In this document: one piece after another, positions 8,099-16,112 of the stretch
How the letters are laid out: every line of letters begins with the position of its first letter
Position numbering within the stretch: position 1 is the first letter of the stretch
Origin: Streptomyces hygroscopicus subsp. hygroscopicus
GTDB lineage: Bacteria; Actinomycetota; Actinomycetes; Streptomycetales; Streptomycetaceae
Assembly: GCF_030269125.1 (NCBI RefSeq)
Contig: NZ_BSSM01000002.1
Span: 1-64,000, forward strand
Direction of reading: 5' to 3'
Length of the DNA stretch: 64,000 nt
Notes under the pieces: generated by a model
Told to the model about the DNA's origin: nothing
Database searches by the model: none
Seen by the model: only the letters and a program-made list of their open reading frames with translations
Position numbers and translations under genes: made by a program

Positions 8099-9236
8099 CG
8101 GGGACCTCCATCTCGATCGTGGTGCCCTTGCCGGGCGCCGCTTCCACGGTCAGCGTGCCGCCGACCCCGCTCGCCCGGTCCCGCATCGAGACCAGGCCGA
8201 GGTGCCGCCCGGCGCGGCCGACCGAGGCCGGGTCGAAGCCGTCGCCGTCGTCGCTGACCCGCAGCACCGCTCCGGTGCCCCGCCGCTCCACGCTCACGTC
8301 GACGCGCTCGGCGTGCGCGTGGCGCAGCGCGTTGTGCAGGGCCTCCTGGGCGACCCGGAGCACGGCCTCCTCCTGGGCCGCGGGCAGCGCCCGGTACCCG
8401 GCGCCGGTGAAGGTGACGCGGGCGGTGTGGGCGCGGTCGAGGACCTGGATCTGGGTGCGCAGGGTGGCGATCAGTCCGTCCTCGTCCAGCGCGGCGGGCC
8501 GCAGCTCGACGACGGCGGCGCGCAGTTCCTCGGCGGCCTCGGCGGCGAGCGCGGCGACCTGGTGCAGTTCGCCCTTGGCGCGCGCGGGGTCGCGGTCGAC
8601 GAGCGCGGCGGCGGCCTGGGCGGTCAGACGGAGCGAGAACAGCTTCTGGCTGACCGCGTCGTGGAGTTCATGGGCGAGGCGGGACCGCTCCTCGGCGATG
8701 GTGAGTTCACGGCTGCGCTCGTAGAGCCGGGCGTTGGTGAGCGCGATCGCGGCGTGCTGGGCGAGCAGGGCGAGCAGTTCCTCGTCCTCCTGCGTGAAGC
8801 CGCAACTGCCCTCCGGTTTCGGGCAGTTCTTGTTCGCGAGGAAGAGCGCGCCGATGATCTCGTCGCCGTCGCGGATGGGCAGCCCGAGGAAGTCCACGAG
8901 GTCGGGGTGGGCGTGGGGCCAGCCCTCGAAGCGGGGGTCCTTGCGCACGTCGGCCAGGCGCTCGGGGCGGGCCTCGTGCAGCATCGCGGCGAGGATGCCG
9001 TGCTGGCGGGGCAGGGGGCCGATCGCCTTCCACTGGGCGTCGCTGACGCCGTCCACGACGAACTGGGCGAAGCCGCCGTGGTCGTCGGGGACGCCGAGGG
9101 CGGCGTACTGCGCGTCGAGCAGCTCGCGGGCGGAGGCGACGATCGTCTTCAGGACGTCGCGCGTCTCCAGGTGCCTGCTCATGGCCAGCAGCGCGGAACT
9201 CACCGCGGCGAGGCCGGACCGGGGACCGTGACTCAT
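8091..9236 (-). CDS. GAF-domain sensor histidine kinase (NarX/HPK7 type)
   Basis: Encodes 381 residues with no membrane segment. A GAF sensory domain (about 25-170) is followed by a HisKA_3 dimerisation/phospho-acceptor region with ELHDAVSQ (acceptor H192) and an HATPase domain (about 285-381) with an N-box QEALHNALRHAHA and G-boxes DDGDGFDP and GRHLGLVSMRDRA. It phosphorylates the overlapping NarL-type regulator. The cytosolic GAF implies an intracellular cue (small ligand, redox or light); DevS/DosT-type actinobacterial kinases bind haem in GAF, but no haem ligand can be assigned here. The ATG at 9236 was chosen over the long upstream frame because the conserved region starts there. Confidence 0.93.
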   Translation of the reverse strand: MSHGPRSGLAAVSSALLAMSRHLETRDVLKTIVASARELLDAQYAALGVPDDHGGFAQFVVDGVSDAQWKAIGPLPRQHGILAAMLHEARPERLADVRKDPRFEGWPHAHPDLVDFLGLPIRDGDEIIGALFLANKNCPKPEGSCGFTQEDEELLALLAQHAAIALTNARLYERSRELTIAEERSRLAHELHDAVSQKLFSLRLTAQAAAALVDRDPARAKGELHQVAALAAEAAEELRAAVVELRPAALDEDGLIATLRTQIQVLDRAHTARVTFTGAGYRALPAAQEEAVLRVAQEALHNALRHAHAERVDVSVERRGTGAVLRVSDDGDGFDPASVGRAGRHLGLVSMRDRASGVGGTLTVEAAPGKGTTIEMEVPGG

Positions 9237-9492
9237 GACCTCACGGTACCGGCGGGGTGCGACAGCGCGGATCGGGCCGCCGCCTGCCCGGCGCCGTCCG
9301 CTGGTCCTAGGGCGAGGGGCGTACGTCCCGAGGACCGGGCCCGGTGTCGTACGTCGCGGGACCAGGGGCCGTCGTCGTACGTCGAAGGGCTCCTCTTCCC
9401 CGGGGCTCGCGGCCGAGGCGGTGGACGCGGGGGCGTTCCTACGGTGATCCGCACCCGTCCGACCGGGCGGGAGCGACGAGGGGACGGTAGTC

Positions 9493-10188
9493 ATGCCGGT
9501 AGGGATCATCACGGGTGCCTCCAAGGGGCTGGGGCGGGCGCTCGCCGAGGCGCTGGCCGGGCGCGGCTGGGACCTGGTGCTGGACGCCCGGGGCGAGGGG
9601 GCGCTGAAGGAGGCCGCGACGGCGATCGGCCGGTACGGCACCCGGGTCGTGGCGCTCCCCGGGGACGTCACGGACGCCCGGCACCGGACCGCGCTGGTGG
9701 CCGCCTCGCGGAGCCTGGGCGGTCTCGATCTGCTGGTGAGCAACGCGAGCGCGCTCGGCGCCGAGCCGCTGGTCCGGCTGGCCGGGCTTCCGCTGGACGG
9801 GCTGCGGCGGGCGCTGGAGGTGAACGTCACCGCCGCGCTGGGCCTCGTACAGGAGGCACTGCCGCTGCTGCGGGCGTCGGCCTCGGGCACGGTGATCGCG
9901 GTCAGCTCGGACGCGGCGGTGGAGGCGTACGAGACGTGGGGCGGTTACGGCGCCTCGAAGGCGGCCCTGGACCGGCTGGCGGCGGTGCTCGCCGTGGAGG
10001 AGCCGGGGCTGCGGGTGTGGGCGGTGGACCCCGGGGACATGGCGACCGACCTGTACGCGGCGGCCGTGCCCGAGGACGACGCCGCGCGGCCGGCGCCCGA
10101 CACCGTCGTACCGGCCTTCCTGCGGCTGCTGGACGAGCGGCCGGCCAGTGGGCGGTACGCGGCGCCGACGCTCGGGGCGGGCCGATGA
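9493..10188 (+). CDS. Short-chain dehydrogenase/reductase
   Basis: A 231-residue Rossmann oxidoreductase with a cofactor motif TGASKGLG (residues 7-14), an NAS structural motif (SNASAL), a catalytic serine in VSSDAA and a catalytic YGASK pair. It should act on a small carbonyl or alcohol with NAD(P)H; the substrate is unknown. Its stop codon overlaps the ATG of the QueA-like gene (ATGA at 10185-10188), so the two are translationally coupled. The usual classical SDR length is 230-250, so it is complete. A purine-rich GAGGGGACGG stretch lies upstream of the ATG. Confidence 0.93.
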   Translation: MPVGIITGASKGLGRALAEALAGRGWDLVLDARGEGALKEAATAIGRYGTRVVALPGDVTDARHRTALVAASRSLGGLDLLVSNASALGAEPLVRLAGLPLDGLRRALEVNVTAALGLVQEALPLLRASASGTVIAVSSDAAVEAYETWGGYGASKAALDRLAAVLAVEEPGLRVWAVDPGDMATDLYAAAVPEDDAARPAPDTVVPAFLRLLDERPASGRYAAPTLGAGR

Positions 10189-11243
10189 GCACGGTCGTAC
10201 GAGTGCCGGAGGGACTGTCCGCGCGGGTGCCGGCCGAGCAGCGGGGACCGGGGCGCGAGCGGGACGACGTACGGCTCCTCGTGTCGCGCGGGACCCGGGT
10301 GGCGCACCACACGTTCCGTGAGCTGCCCCTGCTGCTGCGGGCCGGGGACCTGCTGGTGGTGAACTCCTCCCCGACGCTGGCCGCGGCGGTGGACGGCCGG
10401 ATCGGGCCCGCACCCGTGGTGGTGCACTTCTCGACCCGGGGGGACGACGGCCGCTGGGCGGTGGAGCCGCGGGAGCCGGACGGCCGGGGCACCACTCGCG
10501 CGCGGGCGGGCACCCGCGCGGGGACAGAGGTGGCGCTCGCGGGCGGGGTCCGGCTGGTGCTGGAGGAGCCGGTGGGCGGGGGCGGGGAGCGGCTGTGGTG
10601 GGCGCGGGTCGAGGGCGGGCCGGTGCCGGAGCTGCTGCGGGGGCACGGGCGGCCGATCCGCTACTCCTACACCGCGCGCGACCAGCCGCTGTCGGCGTAC
10701 CAGACGCTGTTCGCCCTGCCCTCCCCCGACGGGGCGGGCAGCGCGGAGATGCCGAGCGCGGGGCGGCCCTTCACCGCGCGGGTGGTGGCGGAGCTGGTGC
10801 GCAGGGGGGTGGGGTTCGCGCGGGTCACGTTGCACACGGGGGTGGCGTCGGCGGAGGCGCACGAGCCGCCGTACCCGGAGTGGTTCTCGGTGCCGGAGGC
10901 GTCGGCACGGCTGATCAACTCGGTGGCGGCCGGAGAGGGCCGGGTGGTCGCGGTGGGGACGACGGCCGTACGCGCGGTGGAGTCGGCCGCCGGGGCGGAC
11001 GGAGTGGTCCGGGCGGCCGGGGGATGGACGGATCTGGTGGTCACGCCCGAGCGCGGGGTGCGGGTGGTGGACGGGCTGCTGACCGGACTGCACGAGCCGG
11101 AGGCCTCGCATCTGCTGATGCTGCGGGCCGTCGCCGGGCGGGCCGCGGTCGACCGCGCGTACGAGGAGGCGCTGCGCGGGCTCTACCTGTGGCACGAGTT
11201 CGGGGACGTCCATCTCCTCCTCCGGGAGGACACCCCGCACTGA
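10185..11243 (+). CDS. QueA-like S-adenosylmethionine:tRNA ribosyltransferase-isomerase family protein
   Basis: Encodes 352 residues, the size of true QueA, which uses S-adenosylmethionine to build epoxyqueuosine on tRNA. Recognisable family segments are DLLVVNSSPT near the N terminus, SAYQTLFA, VTLHTG, EWFSVPEA, VVAVGTTAVRAVES and LHEPEASHLLMLRA. Several motifs that are tightly conserved in genuine QueA look altered (for example HTGVASAE where QueA has an HVGAGTF-type segment, and SAGRPFT where QueA has a GLHF-type segment). No tgt or queG homologue is in the window. The start overlaps the preceding SDR gene by 4 bp. Family membership is clear, but activity on tRNA is doubtful. Confidence 0.88.
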   Translation: MSTVVRVPEGLSARVPAEQRGPGRERDDVRLLVSRGTRVAHHTFRELPLLLRAGDLLVVNSSPTLAAAVDGRIGPAPVVVHFSTRGDDGRWAVEPREPDGRGTTRARAGTRAGTEVALAGGVRLVLEEPVGGGGERLWWARVEGGPVPELLRGHGRPIRYSYTARDQPLSAYQTLFALPSPDGAGSAEMPSAGRPFTARVVAELVRRGVGFARVTLHTGVASAEAHEPPYPEWFSVPEASARLINSVAAGEGRVVAVGTTAVRAVESAAGADGVVRAAGGWTDLVVTPERGVRVVDGLLTGLHEPEASHLLMLRAVAGRAAVDRAYEEALRGLYLWHEFGDVHLLLREDTPH

Positions 11244-11363
11244 GCCTCACGCAATGCGTTGCGAAGGCAACTCGCCGTGAGGTTGATCCGTCTTCCCTGT
11301 GAGCCCGCGCATAGGACCCACATCACGTACGAACAGACATAGGAGATACACCCCCTTCCGCGA

Positions 11364-11391
11364 ACGGGACAGATGGTCCAATCTGTCCCGT
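11364..11391 (+). terminator. Hairpin terminator upstream of the transglycosylase promoter
   Basis: An 11-bp perfect inverted repeat (ACGGGACAGAT and ATCTGTCCCGT, 6-nt loop) runs straight into TTTGCCC. It separates the SDR/QueA-like unit from the promoter at 11436. It could alternatively be an operator, but stem length and the T run favour termination. Confidence 0.7.
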
Positions 11392-11435
11392 TTTGCCCTT
11401 CCCTGATCCACTATCGAGCTTCGTACGTCACACCT

Positions 11436-11464
11436 TTGCCAGGGCATTTTGCGGCCGCTAAGAA
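11436..11464 (+). promoter_or_regulatory. Vegetative (HrdB/sigma-70-like) promoter for the SLT gene
   Basis: TTGCCA (11436-11441) and TAAGAA (11459-11464) are separated by exactly 17 bp. The predicted transcription start falls near 11471, right at the 5' edge of the structured leader that precedes the secreted SLT-domain protein. Confidence 0.65.
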
Positions 11465-11470
11465 TTGCTC

Positions 11471-11576
11471 CCGTCGCTCAGCGCCGTGGGTTCACCCCGC
11501 GGCTTTTGTGCGGGAGGAACCGATTCCCCCGGCGGACGCAGGAGCGACCTCCGCGCTATCGAAGAGGTCCGACGCC
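11471..11576 (+). ncRNA. Candidate structured 5' leader (possible riboswitch)
   Basis: The leader between the promoter and the start codon folds as a closed domain. Seven-base arms GTCGCTC (11473-11479) and GAGCGAC (11542-11548) pair over about 60 nt. Inside are a GCCG/CGGC helix, a GGG/CCC pairing and a CCCCGC/GCGGG hairpin with a CTTTTGT-containing loop. Many Streptomyces genes for cell-wall lytic enzymes have cyclic-di-AMP (ydaO-type) leaders. I could not match the canonical ydaO consensus, so only a structured leader is claimed. Confidence 0.5.
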
Positions 11577-12335
11577 ATGCCCAAGAACATCCTCAGTCGT
11601 GCTCGCTATCGTGCCGTGACCAAGCAGCGCAAGCTCGCCGTCGCCGGCGTCGCCGCGCTCGGCACCGCCGCCATCGCCCTCTCGGCCGTCCCCGGCAACG
11701 CGGACACCGTCACCACCGGCGCCCCGGCCACCGCCGCGCAGGTCGCGAAGGTCGCCACGCAGGACGCCACGCTGTCCGGCGTCAAGGGCACCGTCACCGA
11801 CCGCGCCGCCGCGCAGAGCGTCAAGCTCGCCGCCATCGCCGCGCAGCAGAAGGCCGCCGACCAGGCCGCCGCCAAGCAGCGCACCGACGCCGCCGCCAAG
11901 AAGGCCGCCGCCGACGCCGCCGCCAAGAAGGCCGCGCAGGAGCGCGCCGCCAAGCAGGCCGCCGCCCGTTCCGCGCAGCGCCCGCAGATGCAGACCGTCG
12001 CCGCGAAGACCTACGCGAACAACCTCGACGGCTGGATCCGCCAGTCCCTGGACATCATGCACGCCAAGGGCATCCCGGGCAGCTACAGCGGCCTGTACCG
12101 CAACATCATGCGTGAGTCCTCGGGCAACCCGATGGCCATCAACAACTGGGACATCAACGCGATCAACGGCATCCCGTCCAAGGGCCTGCTCCAGGTGATC
12201 CAGCCCACCTTCAACGCGTACCACGTGCCCGGCACCTCGTGGAACATCTACGACCCGGTCGCCAACATCACCGCCGCCTGCAACTACGCCGCCCACCGCT
12301 ACGGCTCGATGGACAACGTCAACAGCGCGTACTGA
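11577..12335 (+). CDS. Secreted transglycosylase-like SLT-domain protein
   Basis: A 252-residue exported protein. It has a long basic N region (about 20 residues), a hydrophobic VAGVAALGTAAIALSAV core and a cleavage site near GNAD. An Ala/Lys/Gln-rich coiled-coil (about 65-130) follows, then an SLT-like lysozyme-fold domain (about 145-252) with the MRESSGNP segment (putative catalytic Glu), SKGLLQVI and the terminal NYAAHRYGS. It should cleave or bind peptidoglycan outside the membrane. The ATG at 11577 gives an intact signal peptide; GAAGAGGTCC precedes it. A strong promoter and structured leader lie upstream, which suggests tight post-transcriptional control. Confidence 0.9.
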   Translation: MPKNILSRARYRAVTKQRKLAVAGVAALGTAAIALSAVPGNADTVTTGAPATAAQVAKVATQDATLSGVKGTVTDRAAAQSVKLAAIAAQQKAADQAAAKQRTDAAAKKAAADAAAKKAAQERAAKQAAARSAQRPQMQTVAAKTYANNLDGWIRQSLDIMHAKGIPGSYSGLYRNIMRESSGNPMAINNWDINAINGIPSKGLLQVIQPTFNAYHVPGTSWNIYDPVANITAACNYAAHRYGSMDNVNSAY

Positions 12336-12362
12336 GGTCGGCGCGGACCTCTGACGAACGCG

Positions 12363-12397
12363 GAAGGGCGGTACCCCGTTGCGGGGTACCGCCCTTC
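12363..12397. terminator. Bidirectional terminator
   Basis: A 16-bp perfect stem (GAAGGGCGGTACCCCG, 12363-12378, and its complement, 12382-12397) with a 3-nt loop sits between the convergent SLT gene and the FHA-ABC transporter gene. Confidence 0.93.
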
Positions 12398-12414
12398 GTG
12401 GCGTGCCGGGGAGA

Positions 12415-14991
12415 CTACTTGCGCATGACCTCCGGCTCGTGGCGGCGCAGGAAGCGCGCGACGAAGAAGCCGCAGACCGCGCCGAGCGCGAGCAGCGCGA
12501 TCATGTCCAGGGTCCAGGCCCCGGCCGTGTGGTTCCACAGCGGGTCGGTGCTGCCCGGGTCGTCGCCGTTCGGGGCGATGTTGTTCAGGTCCAGCGTGGT
12601 GCCGGCCGCGGCCACCGCCCAGCGCGAGGGCATCAGGTACGAGAACTCGTTGACGCCGAGCGTGCCGTGCAGGGTGAACAGGCAGCCGGTGAAGACGACC
12701 TGGATGATCGCGAACATCACCAGCAGCGGCATGGTCTTCTCGGCGGTCTTCACCAGCGAGGAGATCACCAGGCCGACCATCATCGAGGTGAAGCCGAGGG
12801 CCATGATCGGCAGGCACAGCTCGAACAGGGTCGAACCGCCGAGGATGACGCCCTGGTCCGGGATCTTGCGCGGCGAGAAGCCGATCAGGCCGACCATCAG
12901 GCCCTGCAGCACGGTGACGGCGCCGAGCACGACCACCTTGGACATCAGGTAGGCCGACCGGGACAGGCCGGTCGCCCGCTCCCGCTCGTAGATCACCCGT
13001 TCCTTGATCAGCTCACGCACGGAGTTCGCGGCGCCCGCGAAGCACGCGCCGACCGAGAGGATCAGCAGCACGGTGGTGGCGGTGCCGTTGGGTACGTGCA
13101 GGCCGGTGCGCGGGTCGACGGCGGGGTTCACCAGCAGGCCCCGGTCGTGGTTCATCAGCAGGCTGACCGAGCCGAGGACCGCCGGAAGGATCACCGTCAG
13201 CGCGAGGAAGCCCTTGTCGGAGACGATGACCGACACGTAGCGCCGGATCAGGGTCAGCAGCTGGGAGCCCCACGCCTGCGGCTTGGGCGGCTTGACGGCC
13301 GCCGGCGGCGGCATGTACGCCGCCTGCTGGGGGGCGACGGCGTCGAAGTCCGCCGCGTACATCTGGTAGTGCTGCGAGCCCTTCCAGCGGCCCGCCCAGT
13401 CGTAGTCGCGGTAGTTCTCGAAGGCGGAGAAGACGTCGGCCCAGCTGTCGTAGCCGAAGAAGTTCAGCGCCTCCTCCGGCGGCCCGAAGTAGGCCACCGC
13501 GCCGCCCGGCGCCATGACCAGGAGCTTGTCGCACAGCGCCAGCTCGGCCACCGAGTGGGTGACGACGAGCACGGTGCGGCCGTCGTCGGCGAGGCCGCGC
13601 AGCAGCTGCATGACATCGCGGTCCATGCCCGGGTCGAGGCCGGAGGTCGGCTCGTCCAGGAAGATCAGCGACGGCTTGGTCAGCAGTTCGAGGGCCACCG
13701 AGACGCGCTTGCGCTGACCGCCGGACAGGGACGTGACCTTCTTGTCCTTGTGGATGTCCAGCTTCAGCTCGCGCAGCACCTCGTCGATGCGGGCGTCGCG
13801 CTCCTGGGCGGTGGTGTCGGCGGGGAAGCGCAGCTTGGCCGCGTACTTCAGGGCCTTCTTGACGCTGAGTTCCTTGTGCAGGATGTCGTCCTGCGGGACC
13901 AGGCCGATGCGCTGACGCAGCTCCGCGAACTGCTTGTACAGGTTGCGGTTGTCGTACAGCACCTCGCCCTGGTTGGCGGGCCGGTAGCCGGTGAGCGCCT
14001 TCAGCAGCGTCGACTTGCCGGAGCCGGAGGGGCCGATGACCGCGATCAGGGACTTCTCCGGAACGCCGAACGAGACGTCCTTCAGGATCTGCTTGCCGCC
14101 GTCGACCGTGACCGTCAGGTGGCGCGCGGAGAAGGAGACCTCACCGGTGTCGACGAACTCCTCGAGCCGGTCGCCGACGATGCGGAAGGTGGAGTGGCCG
14201 ACGCCGACGATGTCGGCCGGGCCGAGCTGCACCGAGCCGCCCTTGGGCACCGGGCTGCCGTTGACGTACGTGCCGTTGTGCGAGCCGAGGTCACGGATCT
14301 CGAAGCGGCCGTCGGGCGTCGAGTGGAACTCGGCGTGGTGACGGGAGACCTGGAGGTCGGAGACGACCAGCTCGTTCTCCAGCGCACGACCGATGCGCAT
14401 GACCCGGCCGAGCGAGAACTGGTGGAACGTGGTCGGGCTGCGGTCCCCGTGTGCCGCGCCCGGACCGGCCTGCTGCGGGAAGGCGGCCTTCTGCGCGCCG
14501 TGTTGGGCGGGGTGCGGCTGCTGCGCCTGCTGCCAGCCGTTCTGCGGGGCGGGTGCCTGCTGGGGCACCGCCTGGTGCGGCGGCTGGGCCGCCTGGGCGG
14601 GTGCCTGCTGGGGGGCCGCCTGCTGCGCCCAGCCCGCGGGGGCCGCCGCGTACGGCGCCTGCTGCGCTTGCTGCGCCTGGCCGACGGCGGCACCGGCGAG
14701 ATCCAGCCGCGGTCCGTCCGTCGCGTTGCCGAGGTGCAGCGCCGTCCCCGGGCCTATCTCCGTCCGCTGGATCCGCTGACCGTGGAGATACGTGCCGTTG
14801 GTGCTGCCGTGGTCCTCGATGACCCAACTGCGGCCGTCGAAGCTGACCGTGGCGTGTCGCCAGGAGACCCTGGCGTCGTCGAACACGATGTCACCCTGCG
14901 GATCTCTGCCGAGGGTGTAAGGCCTGGACGGGTCGAGCGTCCAGGTACGTCCGTTTGTTTCCAGTACGAGTTCCGGCACTCCATGCCCCAC
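12415..14991 (-). CDS. FHA-FHA-ABC ATPase-ABC2 permease fusion protein
   Basis: Encodes 858 residues in one chain. FHA domain 1 spans about 5-95 (LGRD, SxRH, GSTNGTY). A Pro/Gln/Ala-rich linker (about 105-180) leads to FHA domain 2 at about 190-285 (IGRALENELV, SRHHAEF, GSHNGTYVNG). The ABC ATPase (about 300-530) has Walker A GPSGSGKST, LSGGQRKR and LIFLDEP. A C-terminal ABC-2 membrane domain has six hydrophobic segments (about 610-850). FHA domains bind phosphothreonine peptides, so export is probably gated by Ser/Thr kinases. Substrate is unknown. The first start is GTG 14991; GTG 14979, just before the conserved PELVL segment, is an equally good alternative. Confidence 0.94.
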   Translation of the reverse strand: MGHGVPELVLETNGRTWTLDPSRPYTLGRDPQGDIVFDDARVSWRHATVSFDGRSWVIEDHGSTNGTYLHGQRIQRTEIGPGTALHLGNATDGPRLDLAGAAVGQAQQAQQAPYAAAPAGWAQQAAPQQAPAQAAQPPHQAVPQQAPAPQNGWQQAQQPHPAQHGAQKAAFPQQAGPGAAHGDRSPTTFHQFSLGRVMRIGRALENELVVSDLQVSRHHAEFHSTPDGRFEIRDLGSHNGTYVNGSPVPKGGSVQLGPADIVGVGHSTFRIVGDRLEEFVDTGEVSFSARHLTVTVDGGKQILKDVSFGVPEKSLIAVIGPSGSGKSTLLKALTGYRPANQGEVLYDNRNLYKQFAELRQRIGLVPQDDILHKELSVKKALKYAAKLRFPADTTAQERDARIDEVLRELKLDIHKDKKVTSLSGGQRKRVSVALELLTKPSLIFLDEPTSGLDPGMDRDVMQLLRGLADDGRTVLVVTHSVAELALCDKLLVMAPGGAVAYFGPPEEALNFFGYDSWADVFSAFENYRDYDWAGRWKGSQHYQMYAADFDAVAPQQAAYMPPPAAVKPPKPQAWGSQLLTLIRRYVSVIVSDKGFLALTVILPAVLGSVSLLMNHDRGLLVNPAVDPRTGLHVPNGTATTVLLILSVGACFAGAANSVRELIKERVIYERERATGLSRSAYLMSKVVVLGAVTVLQGLMVGLIGFSPRKIPDQGVILGGSTLFELCLPIMALGFTSMMVGLVISSLVKTAEKTMPLLVMFAIIQVVFTGCLFTLHGTLGVNEFSYLMPSRWAVAAAGTTLDLNNIAPNGDDPGSTDPLWNHTAGAWTLDMIALLALGAVCGFFVARFLRRHEPEVMRK

Positions 14992-16112
14992 TGAGTTGTC
15001 CCCCGAATTACCCCCATCGCAGGGAGTCTAGGGATGTCGAACATCGTGGGGAACTATTTCAGGCCCGCCCCCCTGACCAAAACCCGGGCCTTGCGCACCC
15101 CGCCGTACGGCGCTCCGGCCGGAGTACGGCAATTCCGGCGAGCGGGATAAGCAGGGCCGGTCGGGGCGGGGTCGCAGGGGCGGGAAGCGGTACAGGTACA
15201 GGCCGGTTGCCTCTGGAGCCTTGTGGGGGAAGGGAGTTGGACATGGGCTGCCGGGGGTGGGGCACGGCCGGTCAGGAGTGCGGGGCGTGGGGGCTGGGGG
15301 GGCGACCGGTGGCGGGTGAGGTGGGACGGGTGGGGTACGGCGGCGGGGCCGCCCGGGTGCCGCTGCCGGAGGGCCGCTGCCGGAGGGCCGCCACAACGGG
15401 GTGCGCGTACCGGAGGGCCGCCGTACCGGGGTGCCGAAGTATCTGGGGTGGGATACGGCGGTGGAACGCCGGTGGGGGCCGCCGGGGCCGCCGGGGCCGC
15501 CGGGGCTGCCGGGGCTGCCGGGGCTGCCGGGGCTGCCGGAGCGCCGCCGCACCGGGTGCCGGGGTACCGCCGTGCGAGGTTGTCGCCGTGCGGGGGCGTC
15601 CGGGATGCCGGGCTGCCGGAGCGCCGCCGCACCGGGTGCCGGGGTGCCGCCGTGCGAGGTTGTCGCCGTGCGGGGGCGTCCGGGTGCCGGGGGTTGCCGG
15701 TGGCACGGTGCGGCGGGCGGCGGGGCGCTCCTCACGGGCGGGGCGCATCCGCCGCCGGGCACCGGCGCGGATTCCTCCCGGCGGATGCCGGAGGCGACGC
15801 GCGAGGAACCGCGGCAGCGGTCGGCGCCGCGCGCGGGGACGGCGGTCGCCCCACCGCCCTTCCGGCCGCCCGCCGGCCGCGGGACGGCCGCGGGACGGCC
15901 GCGGGGACGGCTACCTGCGCGGCTCCGCCCGCACACGGCGCCCAGCCCGCGGTCTCCGGGGCGCTTCGCCGCGTCTGCGGTCGCGGCGGCGATGACCTCG
16001 GTGGGAAGCTGTTGGCAAGATCCTTGATGCCGGGGCGCCATCCATTGTTCCGTGTCCGTCAGGCGGACCTCGGCGGCGGGCGGCACTGGGTGCCGGATAC
16101 GGTGGTGAGACC
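14992..16112. repeat. Repeat-rich 1.1-kb interval without a convincing gene
   Basis: Extremely G+C-rich DNA lies between the FHA-ABC gene and serB. It holds a run of six 9-bp GCCGGGGC[C/T] units (15481-15534), an 80-bp-period duplication (copies 15531-15604 and 15611-15684, 74 bp with one mismatch) and looser CTGCCGGAGGGCCG-type repeats near 15360-15420. Open frames exist on both strands, but they encode only low-complexity Pro/Ala/Gly/Arg text and none has a ribosome site or domain. A decayed or frameshifted Pro/Gly-rich surface-protein gene on the minus strand is possible. A candidate -10 (TAGACT, complement of 15025-15030) for the FHA-ABC gene lies at the left end. Confidence 0.6.

Noticed and set aside
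11247..11447. A 66-codon minus-strand frame downstream of the QueA-like gene
   Set aside because: It crosses the strong hairpin and overlaps the terminator and promoter; no ribosome site or similarity.
11471..11576. Canonical ydaO (cyclic-di-AMP) riboswitch
   Set aside because: Gene context fits, but the conserved ydaO core strings were not recognisable, so only a structured leader is claimed.
12379..14994. An 871-codon plus-strand frame opposite the FHA-ABC gene
   Set aside because: His/Arg/Asp/Gly-rich antisense text; the minus strand encodes recognisable FHA, ATPase and membrane domains.
15350..15690. CRISPR array
   Set aside because: Repeats are contiguous and G-rich, without regular unique spacers, and no cas genes are present.
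15028..16086. A 352-codon minus-strand frame with GSPGSPG repeats between the FHA-ABC gene and serB
   Set aside because: No ribosome site, domain or signal peptide; an 80-bp duplication that breaks frame and simple repeats explain the text. Kept only as a possible decayed gene.
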